Below, piece after piece: positions 46,852 to 56,739 of a DNA stretch of 64,000 nt. Position 1 is the stretch's first letter; every line of letters starts with the position of its first letter. This DNA comes from Nematostella vectensis (Eukaryota; Cnidaria; Anthozoa; Actiniaria; Edwardsiidae): NCBI RefSeq assembly GCF_932526225.1, contig NC_064046.1:5505306-5569305 (forward strand), read 5' to 3'. A program made the translations under genes and the position numbers. The notes below the pieces were generated by a model. It made no database searches and was not told where the DNA came from. It was given only the letters and a program-made list of their open reading frames with translations.

Positions 46852-47086
46852 ATTCGAGTCCCGGCAGGGTCCATGTCTTTGCATAATATTTGATGTTAAC
46901 GCTATTTGTTTCACGCGAGGTGATTTACTTATTCCAAAATTACAACATTAATCTCAGCCCTGTGGCCCAATATAAACGACGCCTGACTACGGATCAGGAG
47001 ATTCCGTAACATCAGCCCTATGGCCCAATGGATAAGTCGCCTGAATAGGGATCAGGAGATTCGAGGTTAGAGTCCTGGCAGGGTCT
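46852..47086 (+). repeat. fossil tRNA island 34
   Basis: Truncated tRNA 46956-47005, AGG unit 47014-47086. Confidence 0.85.
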
Positions 47087-47197
47087 CTGATTTTTTCTTC
47101 CTTCTTTTCTATCCTGATCCTTGGCATAATAATTTTACTCCTGGCGATTTGCTTCTGTCAATGTGACGTACTAAGTTCGAAATACTACTTTAACGTC

Positions 47198-47270
47198 GGC
47201 CTTGTGGCCCAATGGATAAGGCGCCTGACTACGGATCAGGAGATTCCAGGTTTGAGTCCTGGCAGGGTCG
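47198..47270 (+). tRNA. tRNA-Arg(ACG), class F
   Basis: C56U. Confidence 0.55.
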
Positions 47271-47352
47271 CTGATTTTTGCCTCCTTTATTTGAATCGCC
47301 GAATTGCGTCTGCCAACGTAATGTACTATATTCGAAATTCTACGTCAACATC

Positions 47353-47425
47353 GGCCTTGTGGCCCAATGGATAAGGCGCCTGACTACGGATCAGGAGATT
47401 CCAGGTTCGAGTCCTGGCAGGGTCG
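47353..47425 (+). tRNA. tRNA-Arg(ACG), class C
   Basis: Exact consensus; upstream CTCCTTTATTTG is shared only with 14100. Confidence 0.92.
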
Positions 47426-47508
47426 CTGATTTTTTTACTCGTTCTTTTGAATCGGCGAATTGCGTTTGCCAACGTAATGTACTATATTCGAAATTCTACG
47501 TTAACATC

Positions 47509-47581
47509 GGCCTTGAGGCCCAATGGATAAGGCGCCTGACTACGGATCAGGAGATTCTAGGTTCGATTCCTGGCAGGATCG
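47509..47581 (+). tRNA. tRNA-Arg(ACG), class J
   Basis: A8, GATCG end. Confidence 0.5.
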
Positions 47582-47663
47582 CTGATTTTTGCTTCCTTCT
47601 TCTTAATCGTGATAATTTTGTTTGCTCTTCGTCTTTTCTATGATGTAGTGTATAATTTTCCTT

Positions 47664-47898
47664 ATTCGAGTCCCGGCAGGGTCCATGTCTTTGCATAATA
47701 TTTGATGTTAACGCTATTTGTTTCACGCGAGGTGATTTACTTATTCCAAAATTACAACATTAATCTCAGCCCTGTGGCCCAATATAAACGACGCCTGACT
47801 ACGGATCAGGAGATTCCGTAACATCAGCCCTATGGCCCAATGGATAAGTCGCCTGAATAGGGATCAGGAGATTCGAGGTTAGAGTCCTGGCAGGGTCT
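47664..47898 (+). repeat. fossil tRNA island 35
   Basis: Truncated tRNA 47768-47817, AGG unit 47826-47898. Confidence 0.85.
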
Positions 47899-48009
47899 CT
47901 GATTTTTTCTTCCTTCTTTTCTATCCTGATCCTTGGCATAATAATTTTACTCCTGGCGATTTCCTTCTGTCAATGTGACGTACTAAGTTCGAAATACTAC
48001 TTTAACGTT

Positions 48010-48082
48010 GGCCTTGTGGCCCAATGGATAAGGCGCCTGACTACGGATCAGGAGATTCCAGGTTTGAGTCCTGGCAGGGTCG
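48010..48082 (+). tRNA. tRNA-Arg(ACG), class F
   Basis: C56U. Confidence 0.55.
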
Positions 48083-48164
48083 CTGATTTTTGCCTACTTC
48101 TTTTGAATCGCCGAATTGCGTCTGCCAACGTAATGTACTATATTCGAAATTCTACGTCAACATC

Positions 48165-48237
48165 GGCCTTGAGGCCCAATGGATAAGGCGCCTGACTACG
48201 GATCAGGAGATTCCAGGTTCGAGTCCTGGCAGGGTCG
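48165..48237 (+). tRNA. tRNA-Arg(ACG), class E
   Basis: A8 only. Confidence 0.65.
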
Positions 48238-48300
48238 CTGATTTTTGCCTCCTTCTTTTGAATCGGCGAATTGCGTCTGCCAACGTAATGTACTAAAATC

Positions 48301-48373
48301 GGCCTTGTGGCCCAATGGATAAGGCGCCTGACTACGGATCAGGAGATTCTAGGTTCGATTCCTGGCAGGATCG
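48301..48373 (+). tRNA. tRNA-Arg(ACG), class D/J
   Basis: Deleted spacer; GATCG end. Confidence 0.55.
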
Positions 48374-48455
48374 CTGATTTTTGCTTCCTTCTTCTTAATC
48401 GTGATAATTTTGTTTGCTCTTCGTCCTTTCTATGATGTAGTGTATAATTTTCCTT

Positions 48456-48690
48456 ATTCGAGTCCCGGCAGGGTCCATGTCTTTGCATAATATTTGATGT
48501 TAACGCTATTTGTTTCACGCGAGGTGATTTACTTATTCCAAAATTACAACATCAATCTCAGCCCTGTGGCCCAATATAAACGACGCCTGACTACGGATCA
48601 GGAGATTCCGTAACATCAGCCCTATGGCCCAATGGATAAGTCGCCTGAATAGGGATCAGGAGATTCGAGGTTAGAGTCCTGGCAGGGTCT
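48456..48690 (+). repeat. fossil tRNA island 36
   Basis: Truncated tRNA 48560-48609, AGG unit 48618-48690. Confidence 0.85.
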
Positions 48691-48801
48691 CTGATTTTTT
48701 CTTCCTTCTTTTCTATCCTGATCCTTGGCATAATAATTTTACTCCTGGCGATTTGCTTCTGTCAATGTGACGTACTAAGTTCGAAATACTACTTTAACGT
48801 C

Positions 48802-48874
48802 GGCCTTGTGGCCCAATGGATAAGGCGCCTGACTACGGATCAGGAGATTCGAGGTTAGAGTCGTGGCAGGGTCT
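48802..48874 (+). pseudogene. tRNA-Arg(ACG)-like, class B
   Basis: Broken T-arm, U73. Confidence 0.65.
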
Positions 48875-48985
48875 CTGATTTTTAATTCCTTCTTTTCTAT
48901 CCTGATCCTTGGCATAAAAATTTTACTCCTGGCGATTTGCGTCTGCCAATGGGACGTACTAAGTTCGAGAATTTACTTCAACGTC

Positions 48986-49058
48986 GGCCTTGTGGCCCAA
49001 TGGATAAGGCGCCTGACCTCGGATCAGGAGATTCCAGGTTCGAGTGCTGGCAGGGTCG
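48986..49058 (+). tRNA. tRNA-Arg(TCG), class S
   Basis: C33 with G53/G61 mismatch. Confidence 0.45.
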
Positions 49059-49140
49059 CTGATTTTTGCCTCGTTCTTTTGAATCGACGATTTGCGTCTG
49101 CCAACGTGATGTACTAAGTTCGAAATACTATGTCAACGTC

Positions 49141-49213
49141 GGCCTTGTGGCCCAATGGATAAGGCGCCTGACTACGGATCAGGAGATTCCAGGTTCGAGT
49201 CCTGGCAGGGTCG
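49141..49213 (+). tRNA. tRNA-Arg(ACG), class C
   Basis: Exact consensus. Confidence 0.92.
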
Positions 49214-49295
49214 CTGATTTTTGACTCCTTCTTTTGAATCGGCGAATTGCGTCTGCCAACGTAATGTACTATATTCGAAATTCTACGTCAACATC

Positions 49296-49368
49296 GGCCT
49301 TGAGGCCCAATGGATAAGGCGCCTGACTACGGATCAGGAGATTCCAGGTTCGAGTCCTGGCAGGGTCG
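49296..49368 (+). tRNA. tRNA-Arg(ACG), class E
   Basis: A8 only. Confidence 0.65.
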
Positions 49369-49451
49369 CTGATTTTTTAACTCGTTCTTTTGAATCGGCG
49401 ATTTGCGTCTGCCAACGTGATGTACTAAGTTCGAAATACTATGTCAACATC

Positions 49452-49522
49452 GGCCTTGTGGCCCAATGGATAAGGCGCCTGACTAAGGATCAGGAGATTC
49501 CAGGTTCGAGTTGGCAGGGTCG
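49452..49522 (+). pseudogene. tRNA-like (AAG), class K, T-stem deletion
   Basis: 71 nt, with the same two-base loss as 28281. Confidence 0.7.
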
Positions 49523-49605
49523 CTGATTTTTTTACTCGTTCTTTTGAATCGGCGATTTGCTTCTGCCAACGTGATGTACTAAGTTCGAAATACTATGTCA
49601 ACGTC

Positions 49606-49678
49606 GGCCTTGTGGCCCAATGGATATGGCGTCTGACTACGGATCAGGAGATTCCAGGTTCGAGTCCTGGCAGGGTCG
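49606..49678 (+). tRNA. tRNA-Arg(ACG), class W
   Basis: A22U and C27U only. Confidence 0.65.
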
Positions 49679-49741
49679 CTGATTTTTGCCTCCTTCTTTT
49701 GAATCGGCGAATTGCGTCTGCCAACGTAATGTACTAAAATC

Positions 49742-49814
49742 GGCCTTGTGGCCCAATGGATAAGGCGCCTGACTACGGATCAGGAGATTCTAGGTTCGAT
49801 TCCTGGCAGGATCG
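49742..49814 (+). tRNA. tRNA-Arg(ACG), class D/J
   Basis: Deleted spacer; GATCG end. Confidence 0.55.
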
Positions 49815-49896
49815 CTGATTTTTGCTTCCTTCTTCTTAATCGTGATAATTTTGTTTGCTCTTCGTCTTTTCTATGATGTAGTGTATAATTTTCCTT

Positions 49897-50131
49897 ATTC
49901 GAGTCCCGGCAGGGTCCTTGTCTTTGCATAATATTTGATGTTAACGCTATTTGTTTCACGCGAGGTGATTTACTTATTCCAAAATTACAACATTAATCTC
50001 AGCCCTGTGGCCCAATATAAACGACGCCTGACTACGGATCAGGAGATTCCGTAACATCAGCCCTATGGCCCAATGGATAAGTCGCCTGAATAGGGATCAG
50101 GAGATTCGAGGTTAGAGTCCTGGCAGGGTCT
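49897..50131 (+). repeat. fossil tRNA island 37
   Basis: Truncated tRNA 50001-50050, AGG unit 50059-50131. Confidence 0.85.
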
Positions 50132-50242
50132 CTGATTTTTTCTTCCTTCTTTTCTATCCTGATCCTTGGCATAATAATTTTACTCCTGGCGATTTGCTTG
50201 TGTCAATGTGACGTACTAAGTTCGAAATACTACTTTAACGTC

Positions 50243-50315
50243 GGCCTTGTGGCCCAATGGATAAGGCGCCTGACTACGGATCAGGAGATTCCAGGTTTGA
50301 GTCCTGGCAGGGTCG
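50243..50315 (+). tRNA. tRNA-Arg(ACG), class F
   Basis: C56U. Confidence 0.55.
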
Positions 50316-50397
50316 CTGATTTTTGCCTACTTCTTTTGAATCGCCGAATTGCGTCTGCCAACGTAATGTACTATATTCGAAATTCTACGTCAACATC

Positions 50398-50470
50398 GGC
50401 CTTGAGGCCCAATGGATAAGGCGCCTGACTACGGATCAGGAGATTCCAGGTTCGAGTCCTGGCAGGGTCG
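50398..50470 (+). tRNA. tRNA-Arg(ACG), class E
   Basis: A8 only. Confidence 0.65.
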
Positions 50471-50533
50471 CTGATTTTTGCCTCCTTCTTTTGAATCGGC
50501 GAATTGCGTCTGCCAACGTAATGTACTAAAATC

Positions 50534-50606
50534 GGCCTTGTGGCCCAATGGATAAGGCGCCTGACTACGGATCAGGAGATTCTAGGTTCGATTCCTGGCA
50601 GGATCG
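50534..50606 (+). tRNA. tRNA-Arg(ACG), class D/J
   Basis: Deleted spacer; GATCG end. Confidence 0.55.
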
Positions 50607-50688
50607 CTGATTTTTGCTTCCTTCTTCTTAATCGTGATAATTTTGTTTGCTCTTCGTCTTTTCTATGATGTAGTGTATAATTTTCCTT

Positions 50689-50923
50689 ATTCGAGTCCCG
50701 GCAGGGTCCATGTCTTTGCATAATATTTGATGTTAACGCTATTTGTTTCACGCGAGGTGATTTACTTATTCCAAAATTACAACATCAATCTCAGCCCTGT
50801 GGCCCAATATAAACGACGCCTGACTACGGATCAGGAGATTCCGTAACATCAGCCCTATGGCCCAATGGATAAGTCGCCTGAATAGGGATCAGGAGATTCG
50901 AGGTTAGAGTCCTGGCAGGGTCT
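50689..50923 (+). repeat. fossil tRNA island 38
   Basis: Truncated tRNA 50793-50842, AGG unit 50851-50923. Confidence 0.85.
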
Positions 50924-51034
50924 CTGATTTTTTCTTCCTTCTTTTCTATCCTGATCCTTGGCATAATAATTTTACTCCTGGCGATTTGCTTCTGTCAATG
51001 TGACGTACTAAGTTCGAAAAACTACTTTAACGTC

Positions 51035-51107
51035 GGCCTTGTGGCCCAATGGATAAGGCGCCTGACTACGGATCAGGAGATTCGAGGTTAGAGTCATGGC
51101 AGGGTCT
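51035..51107 (+). pseudogene. tRNA-Arg(ACG)-like, class B
   Basis: Broken T-arm (GAGTCATGG), U73. Confidence 0.65.
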
Positions 51108-51218
51108 CTGATTTTTAATTCCTTCTTTTCTATCCTGATCCTTGGCATAAAAATTTTACTCCTGGCGATTTGCGTCTGCCAATGGGACGTACTAAGTTCG
51201 AGAATTTACTTCAACGTC

Positions 51219-51291
51219 GGCCTTGTGGCCCAATGGATAAGGCGCCTGACCTCGGATCAGGAGATTTCAGGTTCGAGTGATGGCAGGGTCG
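51219..51291 (+). pseudogene. tRNA-Arg(TCG)-like, class S
   Basis: C33; T-arm TCAGG/GATGG. Confidence 0.55.
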
Positions 51292-51373
51292 CTGATTTTT
51301 GCCTTGTTCTTTTGAATCGGCGATTTGCGTCTGCCAACGTGATGTACTAAGTTCGAAATACTACGTCAACGTC

Positions 51374-51446
51374 GGCCTTGTGGCCCAATAGATAAGGCGC
51401 CTGACTACGGATCAGGAGATTCCAGGTTCGAGTCCTGGCAGGGTCG
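51374..51446 (+). tRNA. tRNA-Arg(ACG), class Q
   Basis: G18A only. Confidence 0.55.
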
Positions 51447-51528
51447 CTGATTTTTGCCTCCTTCTTTTGAATCGGCGAATTGCGTCTGCCAACGTAATGT
51501 ACTTTATTCGAAATTCTACGTCAACATC

Positions 51529-51601
51529 GGCCTTGTGGCCCAATGGATAAGGCGCCTGACTACGGATCAGGAGATTCCAGGTTCGAGTCCTGGCAGGGTC
51601 G
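51529..51601 (+). tRNA. tRNA-Arg(ACG), class C
   Basis: Exact consensus; trailer TTTTATTAC. Confidence 0.9.
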
Positions 51602-51684
51602 CTGATTTTATTACTCGTTCTTTTGAATCGGCGATTTGCGTCTGCCAACGTGATGTACTAAGTTCGAAATACTATGTCAACATC

Positions 51685-51757
51685 GGCCTTGTGGCCCAAT
51701 GGATAAGGCGCCTGACTACGGATCAGGAGATTCCAGGTTCGAGTCCTGGCAGGGTCG
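51685..51757 (+). tRNA. tRNA-Arg(ACG), class C
   Basis: Exact consensus. Confidence 0.92.
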
Positions 51758-51840
51758 CTGATTTTTTTACTCGTTCTTTTGAATCGGCGATTTGCGTCTG
51801 CCAACGTGATGTACTAAGTTCGAAATACTATGTCAACGTC

Positions 51841-51913
51841 GGCCTTGTGGCCCGATGGATAAGGCGTCTGACTACGGATCAGGAGATTCCAGGTTCGAGT
51901 CCTGGCAGGGTCG
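51841..51913 (+). tRNA. tRNA-Arg(ACG), class C variant
   Basis: A14G and C27U. Confidence 0.65.
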
Positions 51914-51995
51914 CTGATTTTTGCCTACTTCTTTTGAATCGCCGAATTGTGTCTGCCAACGTAATGTACTATATTCGAAATTCTACGTCAACATC

Positions 51996-52068
51996 GGCCT
52001 TGAGGCCCAATGGATAAGGCGCCTGACTACGGATCAGGAGATTCTAGGTTCGATTCCTGGCAGGATCG
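51996..52068 (+). tRNA. tRNA-Arg(ACG), class J
   Basis: A8, GATCG end. Confidence 0.5.
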
Positions 52069-52150
52069 CTGATTTTTGCTTCCTTCTTCTTAATCTTGAT
52101 AATTTTGTTTGCTGTTCGTCTTTTCTATGATGTAGTGTATAATTTTCCTT

Positions 52151-52385
52151 ATTCGAGTCCCGGCAGGGTCCATGTCTTTGCATAATATTTGATGTTAACG
52201 CTATTTGTTTCACGCGAGGTGATTTACTTATTCCAAAATTACAACATTAATCTCAGCCCTGTGGCCCAATATAAACGACGCCTGACTACGGATCAGGAGA
52301 TTCCGTAACATCAGCCCTATGGCCCAATGGATAAGTCGCCTGAATAGGGATCAGGAGATTCGAGGTTAAAGTCCTGGCAGGGTCT
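52151..52385 (+). repeat. fossil tRNA island 39
   Basis: Truncated tRNA 52255-52304, AGG unit 52313-52385. Confidence 0.85.
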
Positions 52386-52496
52386 CTGATTTTTGCTTCC
52401 TTCTTCTCTATCCTGATCCTTGGCATAATAATTTTACTCCTGGCGATTTGCGTCTGGCAATGTGACGTACTAAGTTTGAGATACTACTTTAACGTC

Positions 52497-52569
52497 GGCC
52501 TTGTGGCCCAATGGATAAGGCGCCTGACTACGGATCAGGGGAATCCAGGTTCGAGTCCTGGCAGGGTCT
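52497..52569 (+). tRNA. tRNA-Arg(ACG), class L
   Basis: Variable loop reads GGGGAATCC; U73. Confidence 0.6.
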
Positions 52570-52680
52570 CTGATTTTTGCTTCCTTCTTTTCTATCCTGA
52601 TCCTTGGCATAAAAATTTTACTCCTGGCGATTTGCGTCTGCCAATGGGACGTACTAAGTTCGAGAATTTACTTCAACGTC

Positions 52681-52753
52681 GGCCTTGAGGCCCAATGGAT
52701 AAGGCGCCTGACTACGGATCAGGAGATTCCAGGTTCGAGTCCTGGCAGGGTCG
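52681..52753 (+). tRNA. tRNA-Arg(ACG), class E, chimeric
   Basis: Same S-spacer/E-body chimera as 37891. Confidence 0.6.
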
Positions 52754-52836
52754 CTGATTTTTTTACTCGTTCTTTTGAATCGGCGATTTGCGTCTGCCAA
52801 CGTGATGTACTAAGTTCGAAATACTATGTCAACATC

Positions 52837-52909
52837 GGCCTTGTGGCCCAATGGATAAGGCGCCTGACTAAGGATCAGGAGATTCCAGGTTCGAGTCCTG
52901 GCAGGGTCG
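52837..52909 (+). tRNA. tRNA-like (AAG), class K
   Basis: C35A only. Confidence 0.6.
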
Positions 52910-52992
52910 CTGATTTTTTTACTCGTTCTTTTGAATCGGCGATTTGCTTCTGCCAACGTGATGTACTAAGTTCGAAATACTATGTCAACGTC

Positions 52993-53065
52993 GGCCTTGT
53001 GGCCCAATGGATATGGCGTCTGACTACGGATCAGGAGATTCCAGGTTCGAGTCCTGGCAGGGTCG
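52993..53065 (+). tRNA. tRNA-Arg(ACG), class W
   Basis: A22U and C27U; runs directly into the island spacer with no class J unit between. Confidence 0.65.
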
Positions 53066-53147
53066 CTGATTTTTGCTTCCTTCTTCTTAATCGTGATAAT
53101 TTTGTTTGCTCTTCGTCCTTTCTATGATGTAGTGTATAATTTTCCTT

Positions 53148-53382
53148 ATTCGAGTCCCGGCAGGGTACATGTCTTTGCATAATATTTGATGTTAACGCTA
53201 TTTGTTTCACGCGAGGTGATTTACTTATTCCAAAATTACAACATTAATCTCAGCCCTGTGGCCCAATATAAACGACGCCTGACTACGGATCAGGAGATTC
53301 CTTAACATCAGCCCTATGGCCCAATGGATAAGTCGCCTGAATAGGGATCAGGAGATTCGAGGTTAGAGTCCTGGCAGGGTCT
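53148..53382 (+). repeat. fossil tRNA island 40
   Basis: Truncated tRNA 53252-53301, AGG unit 53310-53382. Confidence 0.85.
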
Positions 53383-53493
53383 CTGATTTTTTCTTCCTTC
53401 TTTTCTATCCTGATCCTTGGCATAATAATTTTACTCCTGGCGATTTGCTTCTGTCAATGTGACGTACTAAGTTCGAAATACTACTTTAACGTC

Positions 53494-53566
53494 GGCCTTG
53501 TGGCCCAATGGATAAGGCGCCTGACTACGGATCAGGAGATTCGAGGTTAGAGTCGTGGCAGGGTCT
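53494..53566 (+). pseudogene. tRNA-Arg(ACG)-like, class B
   Basis: Broken T-arm, U73. Confidence 0.65.
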
Positions 53567-53677
53567 CTGATTTTTACTTCCTTCTTTTCTATCCTGATCC
53601 TTGGCATAAAAATTTTACTCCTGGCGATTTGCGTCTGCCAATGGGACGTACTAAGTTCGAGAATTTACTTCAACGTC

Positions 53678-53750
53678 GGCCTTGTGGCCCAATGGATAAG
53701 GCGCCTGACCTCGGATCAGGAGATTTCAGGTTCGAGTGATGGCAGGGTCG
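53678..53750 (+). pseudogene. tRNA-Arg(TCG)-like, class S
   Basis: C33; T-arm TCAGG/GATGG. Confidence 0.55.
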
Positions 53751-53832
53751 CTGATTTTTGCTTTGTTCTTTTGAATCGGCGATTTGCGTCTGCCAACGTG
53801 ATGTACTAAGTTCGAAATACTACGTCAACGTC

Positions 53833-53905
53833 GGCCTTGTGGCCCAATAGATAAGGCGCCTGACTACGGATCAGGAGATTCCAGGTTCGAGTCCTGGCAG
53901 GGTCG
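53833..53905 (+). tRNA. tRNA-Arg(ACG), class Q
   Basis: G18A only. Confidence 0.55.
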
Positions 53906-53987
53906 CTGATTTTTGCCTCCTTCTTTTGAATCGGCGAATTGCGTCTGCCAACGTAATGTTCTATATTCGAAATTCTATGTCAACATT

Positions 53988-54060
53988 GGCCTTGTGGCCC
54001 AATGGATAAGGCGCCTGACTACGGATCAGGAGATTCCAGGTTCGAGTCCTGGCAGGGTCG
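53988..54060 (+). tRNA. tRNA-Arg(ACG), class C
   Basis: Exact consensus. Confidence 0.92.
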
Positions 54061-54143
54061 CTGATTTTTTTAATCGTTCTTTTGAATCGGCGATTTGCGT
54101 CTGCCAACGTGATGTACTAAGTTCGAAATACTATGTCAACATC

Positions 54144-54216
54144 GGCCTTGTGGCCCAATGGATAAGGCGCCTGACTACGGATCAGGAGATTCCAGGTTCG
54201 AGTCCTGGCAGGGTCG
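54144..54216 (+). tRNA. tRNA-Arg(ACG), class C
   Basis: Exact consensus. Confidence 0.92.
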
Positions 54217-54298
54217 CTGATTTTTGCCTCCTTCTTTTGAATCGGCGAATTGCGTCTGCCAACGTAATGTACTATATTCGAAATTCTACGTCAACATC

Positions 54299-54371
54299 TG
54301 CCTTGTGGCCCAATGGATAAGGCGCCTGACTACGGATCAGGAGATTCCAGGTTCGAGTCCTGGCAGGGTCG
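54299..54371 (+). tRNA. tRNA-Arg(ACG), class C with U1
   Basis: G1U (TGCCTTG) so position 1 faces C72. First of six such copies, all right of 54 kb. Confidence 0.65.
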
Positions 54372-54454
54372 CTGATTTTTTTACTCGTTCTTTTGAATCG
54401 GCGATTTGCGTCTGCCAACGTGATGTACTAAGTTCGAAATACTATGTCAACATC

Positions 54455-54527
54455 GGCCCTGTGGCCCAATGGGTAAGGCGCCTGACCTCGGATCAGGAGA
54501 TTCCAGGTTCGAGTGCTGGCATGGTCG
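54455..54527 (+). tRNA. tRNA-Arg(TCG)-like, class S
   Basis: C33, GGGTAAGG D-loop (A20G), G53/G61 mismatch and G68U. Confidence 0.35.
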
Positions 54528-54609
54528 CTGATTTTTGCCTCGTTCTTTTGAATCGGCGATTTGCGTCTGCCAACGTGATGTACTAAGTTCGAAATACTAC
54601 GTCAACGTC

Positions 54610-54682
54610 GGCCTTGTGGCTCAATAGATAAGGCGCCTGACTACGGATCAGGAGATTCCAGGTTCGAGTCCTGGCAGGGTCG
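54610..54682 (+). tRNA. tRNA-Arg(ACG), class Q
   Basis: G18A and C12U (GTGGCTC). Confidence 0.5.
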
Positions 54683-54764
54683 CTGATTTTTGCCTCCTTC
54701 TTTTGAATCGGCGAATTGCGTCTGCCAACGTAATGTACTATATTCGAAATTCTACGTCAACATC

Positions 54765-54837
54765 TGCCTTGTGGCCCAATGGATAAGGCGCCTGACTACG
54801 GATCAGGAGATTCCAGGTTCGAGTCCTGGCAGGGTTG
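54765..54837 (+). tRNA. tRNA-Arg(ACG), class C with U1
   Basis: G1U; ends GGTTG (C72U), so U1 faces U72. Confidence 0.6.
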
Positions 54838-54920
54838 CTGATTTTTTTACTCGTTCTTTTGAATCGGCGATTTGCGTCTGCCAACGTGATGTACTAAGTT
54901 CGAAATACTATGTCAACATC

Positions 54921-54993
54921 GGCCTTGTGGCCCAATGGATAAGGCGCCTGACTACGGATCAGGAGATTCCAGGTTCGAGTCCTGGCAGGGTCG
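54921..54993 (+). tRNA. tRNA-Arg(ACG), class C
   Basis: Exact consensus. Confidence 0.92.
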
Positions 54994-55076
54994 CTGATTT
55001 TTTTACTCGTTCTTTTGAATCGGCGATTTGCGTCTGCCAACGTGATGTACTAAGTTCGAAATACTATGTCAACGTC

Positions 55077-55149
55077 GGCCTTGTGGCCCAATGGATAAGG
55101 CGTCTGACTACGGATCAGGAGATTCCAGGTTCGAGTCCTGGCAGGGTCG
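55077..55149 (+). tRNA. tRNA-Arg(ACG), class C variant
   Basis: C27U only. Confidence 0.85.
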
Positions 55150-55231
55150 CTGATTTTTGCCTCCATCTTTTGAATCGGCGAATTGCGTCTGCCAACGTAA
55201 TGTACTAAAATCGGAATACTACGTCAACATC

Positions 55232-55304
55232 GGCCTTGTGGCCCAATGGATAAGGCGCCTGACTACGGATCAGGAGATTCTAGGTTCGATTCCTGGCAGG
55301 ATCG
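55232..55304 (+). tRNA. tRNA-Arg(ACG), class J
   Basis: U8 and G9 kept; GATCG end. Confidence 0.65.
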
Positions 55305-55386
55305 CTGATTTTTGCTTCCTTCTTCTTAATCGTGATAATTTTGTTTGCTGTTCGTCTTTTCTATGATGTAGTGTATAATTTTCCTT

Positions 55387-55621
55387 ATTCGAGTCCCGGC
55401 AGGGTCCATGTCTTTGCATAATATTTGATGTTAACGCTATTTGTTTCACGCGAGGTGATTTAATTATTCCAAAATTACAACATTAATCTTAGCCCTGTGG
55501 CCCAATATAAACGACGCCTGACTACGGATCAGGAGATTCCGTAACATCAGCCCTATGGCCCAATGGATAAGTCGCCTGAATAGGGATCAGGAGATTCGAG
55601 GTTAAAGTCCTGGCAGGGTCT
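55387..55621 (+). repeat. fossil tRNA island 41
   Basis: Truncated tRNA 55491-55540, AGG unit 55549-55621. The class L unit that usually follows is missing, so the AGG trailer joins the class S spacer. Confidence 0.85.
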
Positions 55622-55733
55622 CTGATTTCTGCTTCCTTCTTTTCTATACTGATCCTTGGCATAAAAATTTTACTCCTGGCGATTTGCGTCTGCAAATGGG
55701 ACGTACTAAGTTCGAGAATTTAACTTCAACGTC

Positions 55734-55806
55734 GGCCTTGTGGCCCAATGGATAAGGCGCCTGACCTCGGATCAGGAGATTCCAGGTTCGAGTGCTGGCA
55801 GGGTCG
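55734..55806 (+). tRNA. tRNA-Arg(TCG), class S
   Basis: C33 with G53/G61 mismatch. Confidence 0.45.
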
Positions 55807-55888
55807 CTGATTTTTGCCTCGTTCTTTTGAATCGGCGATTTGCGTCTGCCAACGTGATGTACTAAGTTCGAAATACTACGTCAACGTC

Positions 55889-55961
55889 GGCCTTGTGGCC
55901 CAATAGATAAGGCGCCTGACTACGGATCAGGAGATTCCAGGTTCGAGTCCTGGCAGGGTCG
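55889..55961 (+). tRNA. tRNA-Arg(ACG), class Q
   Basis: G18A only. Confidence 0.55.
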
Positions 55962-56043
55962 CTGATTTTTGCCTCCTTCTTTTGAATCGGCGAATTGCGT
56001 CTGCCAACGTAATGTACTATATTCGAAATTCTACTTCAACATC

Positions 56044-56116
56044 GGCCTTGTGGCCCAATGGATAAGGCGCCTGACTACGGATCAGGAGATTCCAGGTTCG
56101 AGTCCTGGCAGGGTCG
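56044..56116 (+). tRNA. tRNA-Arg(ACG), class C
   Basis: Exact consensus. Confidence 0.92.
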
Positions 56117-56199
56117 CTGATTTTTTTACTCGTTCTTTTGAATCGGCGATTTGCGTCTGCCAACGTGATGTACTAAGATCGAAATACTATGTCAACATC

Positions 56200-56272
56200 G
56201 GCCTTGTGGCCCAATGGATAAGGCGCCTGACTACGGATCAGGAGATTCCAGGTTCGAGTCCTGGCAGGGTCG
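56200..56272 (+). tRNA. tRNA-Arg(ACG), class C
   Basis: Exact consensus. Confidence 0.92.
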
Positions 56273-56355
56273 CTGATTTTTTTACTCGTTCTTTTGAATC
56301 GCTGATTTGCGTCTGCCAACGTGATGTACTAAGTTCGAAATACTACGTCAACGTC

Positions 56356-56428
56356 GGCCTTGTGGCCCAATAGATAAGGCGCCTGACTACGGATCAGGAG
56401 ATTCCAGGTTCGAGTCCTGGCAGGGTCG
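56356..56428 (+). tRNA. tRNA-Arg(ACG), class Q
   Basis: G18A only; trailer CTGTTTTTTG. Confidence 0.55.
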
Positions 56429-56510
56429 CTGTTTTTTGCCTCCTTCTTTTGAATCGGCGAATTGCGTCTGCCAACGTAATGTACTATATTCGAAATTCTA
56501 CTTCAACATC

Positions 56511-56583
56511 GGCCTTGTGGCCCAATGGATAAGGCGCCTGACTACGGATCAGGAGATTCCAGGTTCGAGTCCTGGCAGGGTCG
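56511..56583 (+). tRNA. tRNA-Arg(ACG), class C
   Basis: Exact consensus. Confidence 0.92.
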
Positions 56584-56666
56584 CTGATTTTTTTACTCGT
56601 TCTTTTGAATCGGCGATTTGCGTCTGCCAACGTGATGTACTAAGATCGAAATACTATGTCAACATC

Positions 56667-56739
56667 GGCCTTGTGGCCCAATGGATAAGGCGCCTGACTA
56701 CGGATCAGGAGATTCCAGGTTCGAGTCCTGGCAGGGTCG
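56667..56739 (+). tRNA. tRNA-Arg(ACG), class C
   Basis: Exact consensus. Confidence 0.92.

Larger units (their letters stand above)
43901..47256 (+). repeat. 3356-bp tandem duplication, copy 2
   Basis: Second copy of 40545-43900. Confidence 0.85.
47509..51453 (+). repeat. mosaic duplicated block
   Basis: The left part (to about 49.2 kb) matches 44462-46166 at a shift of 3047. The right part, from about 49.1 kb, matches 27970-30275 at a shift of 21171, including the rare T-stem deletion at 49452/28281. The switch lies near 49.1-49.3 kb, where both sources agree. Confidence 0.8.
54610..55304 (+). repeat. Q-C-C-C-J block, copy 1
   Basis: Units at 54610, 54765, 54921, 55077 and 55232 match 59902-60596 and 61491-62185, with shared U1 and AATAGAT variants. 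Confidence 0.75.
55889..56355 (+). repeat. 467-bp tandem duplication, copy 1
   Basis: Repeated at 56356-56822. Both copies carry TACTAAGATCG and AATCGCTGATT, so the event looks recent. Confidence 0.85.

Noticed and set aside
51454-52017. Long open frames (up to 187 codons), + strand, as protein genes
   Set aside because: They are translations of tRNA units and spacer in the one frame kept open by the 156-bp period. Starts are non-standard or arbitrary, the peptide is the tRNA itself read as codons, and the frames vary with spacer length.
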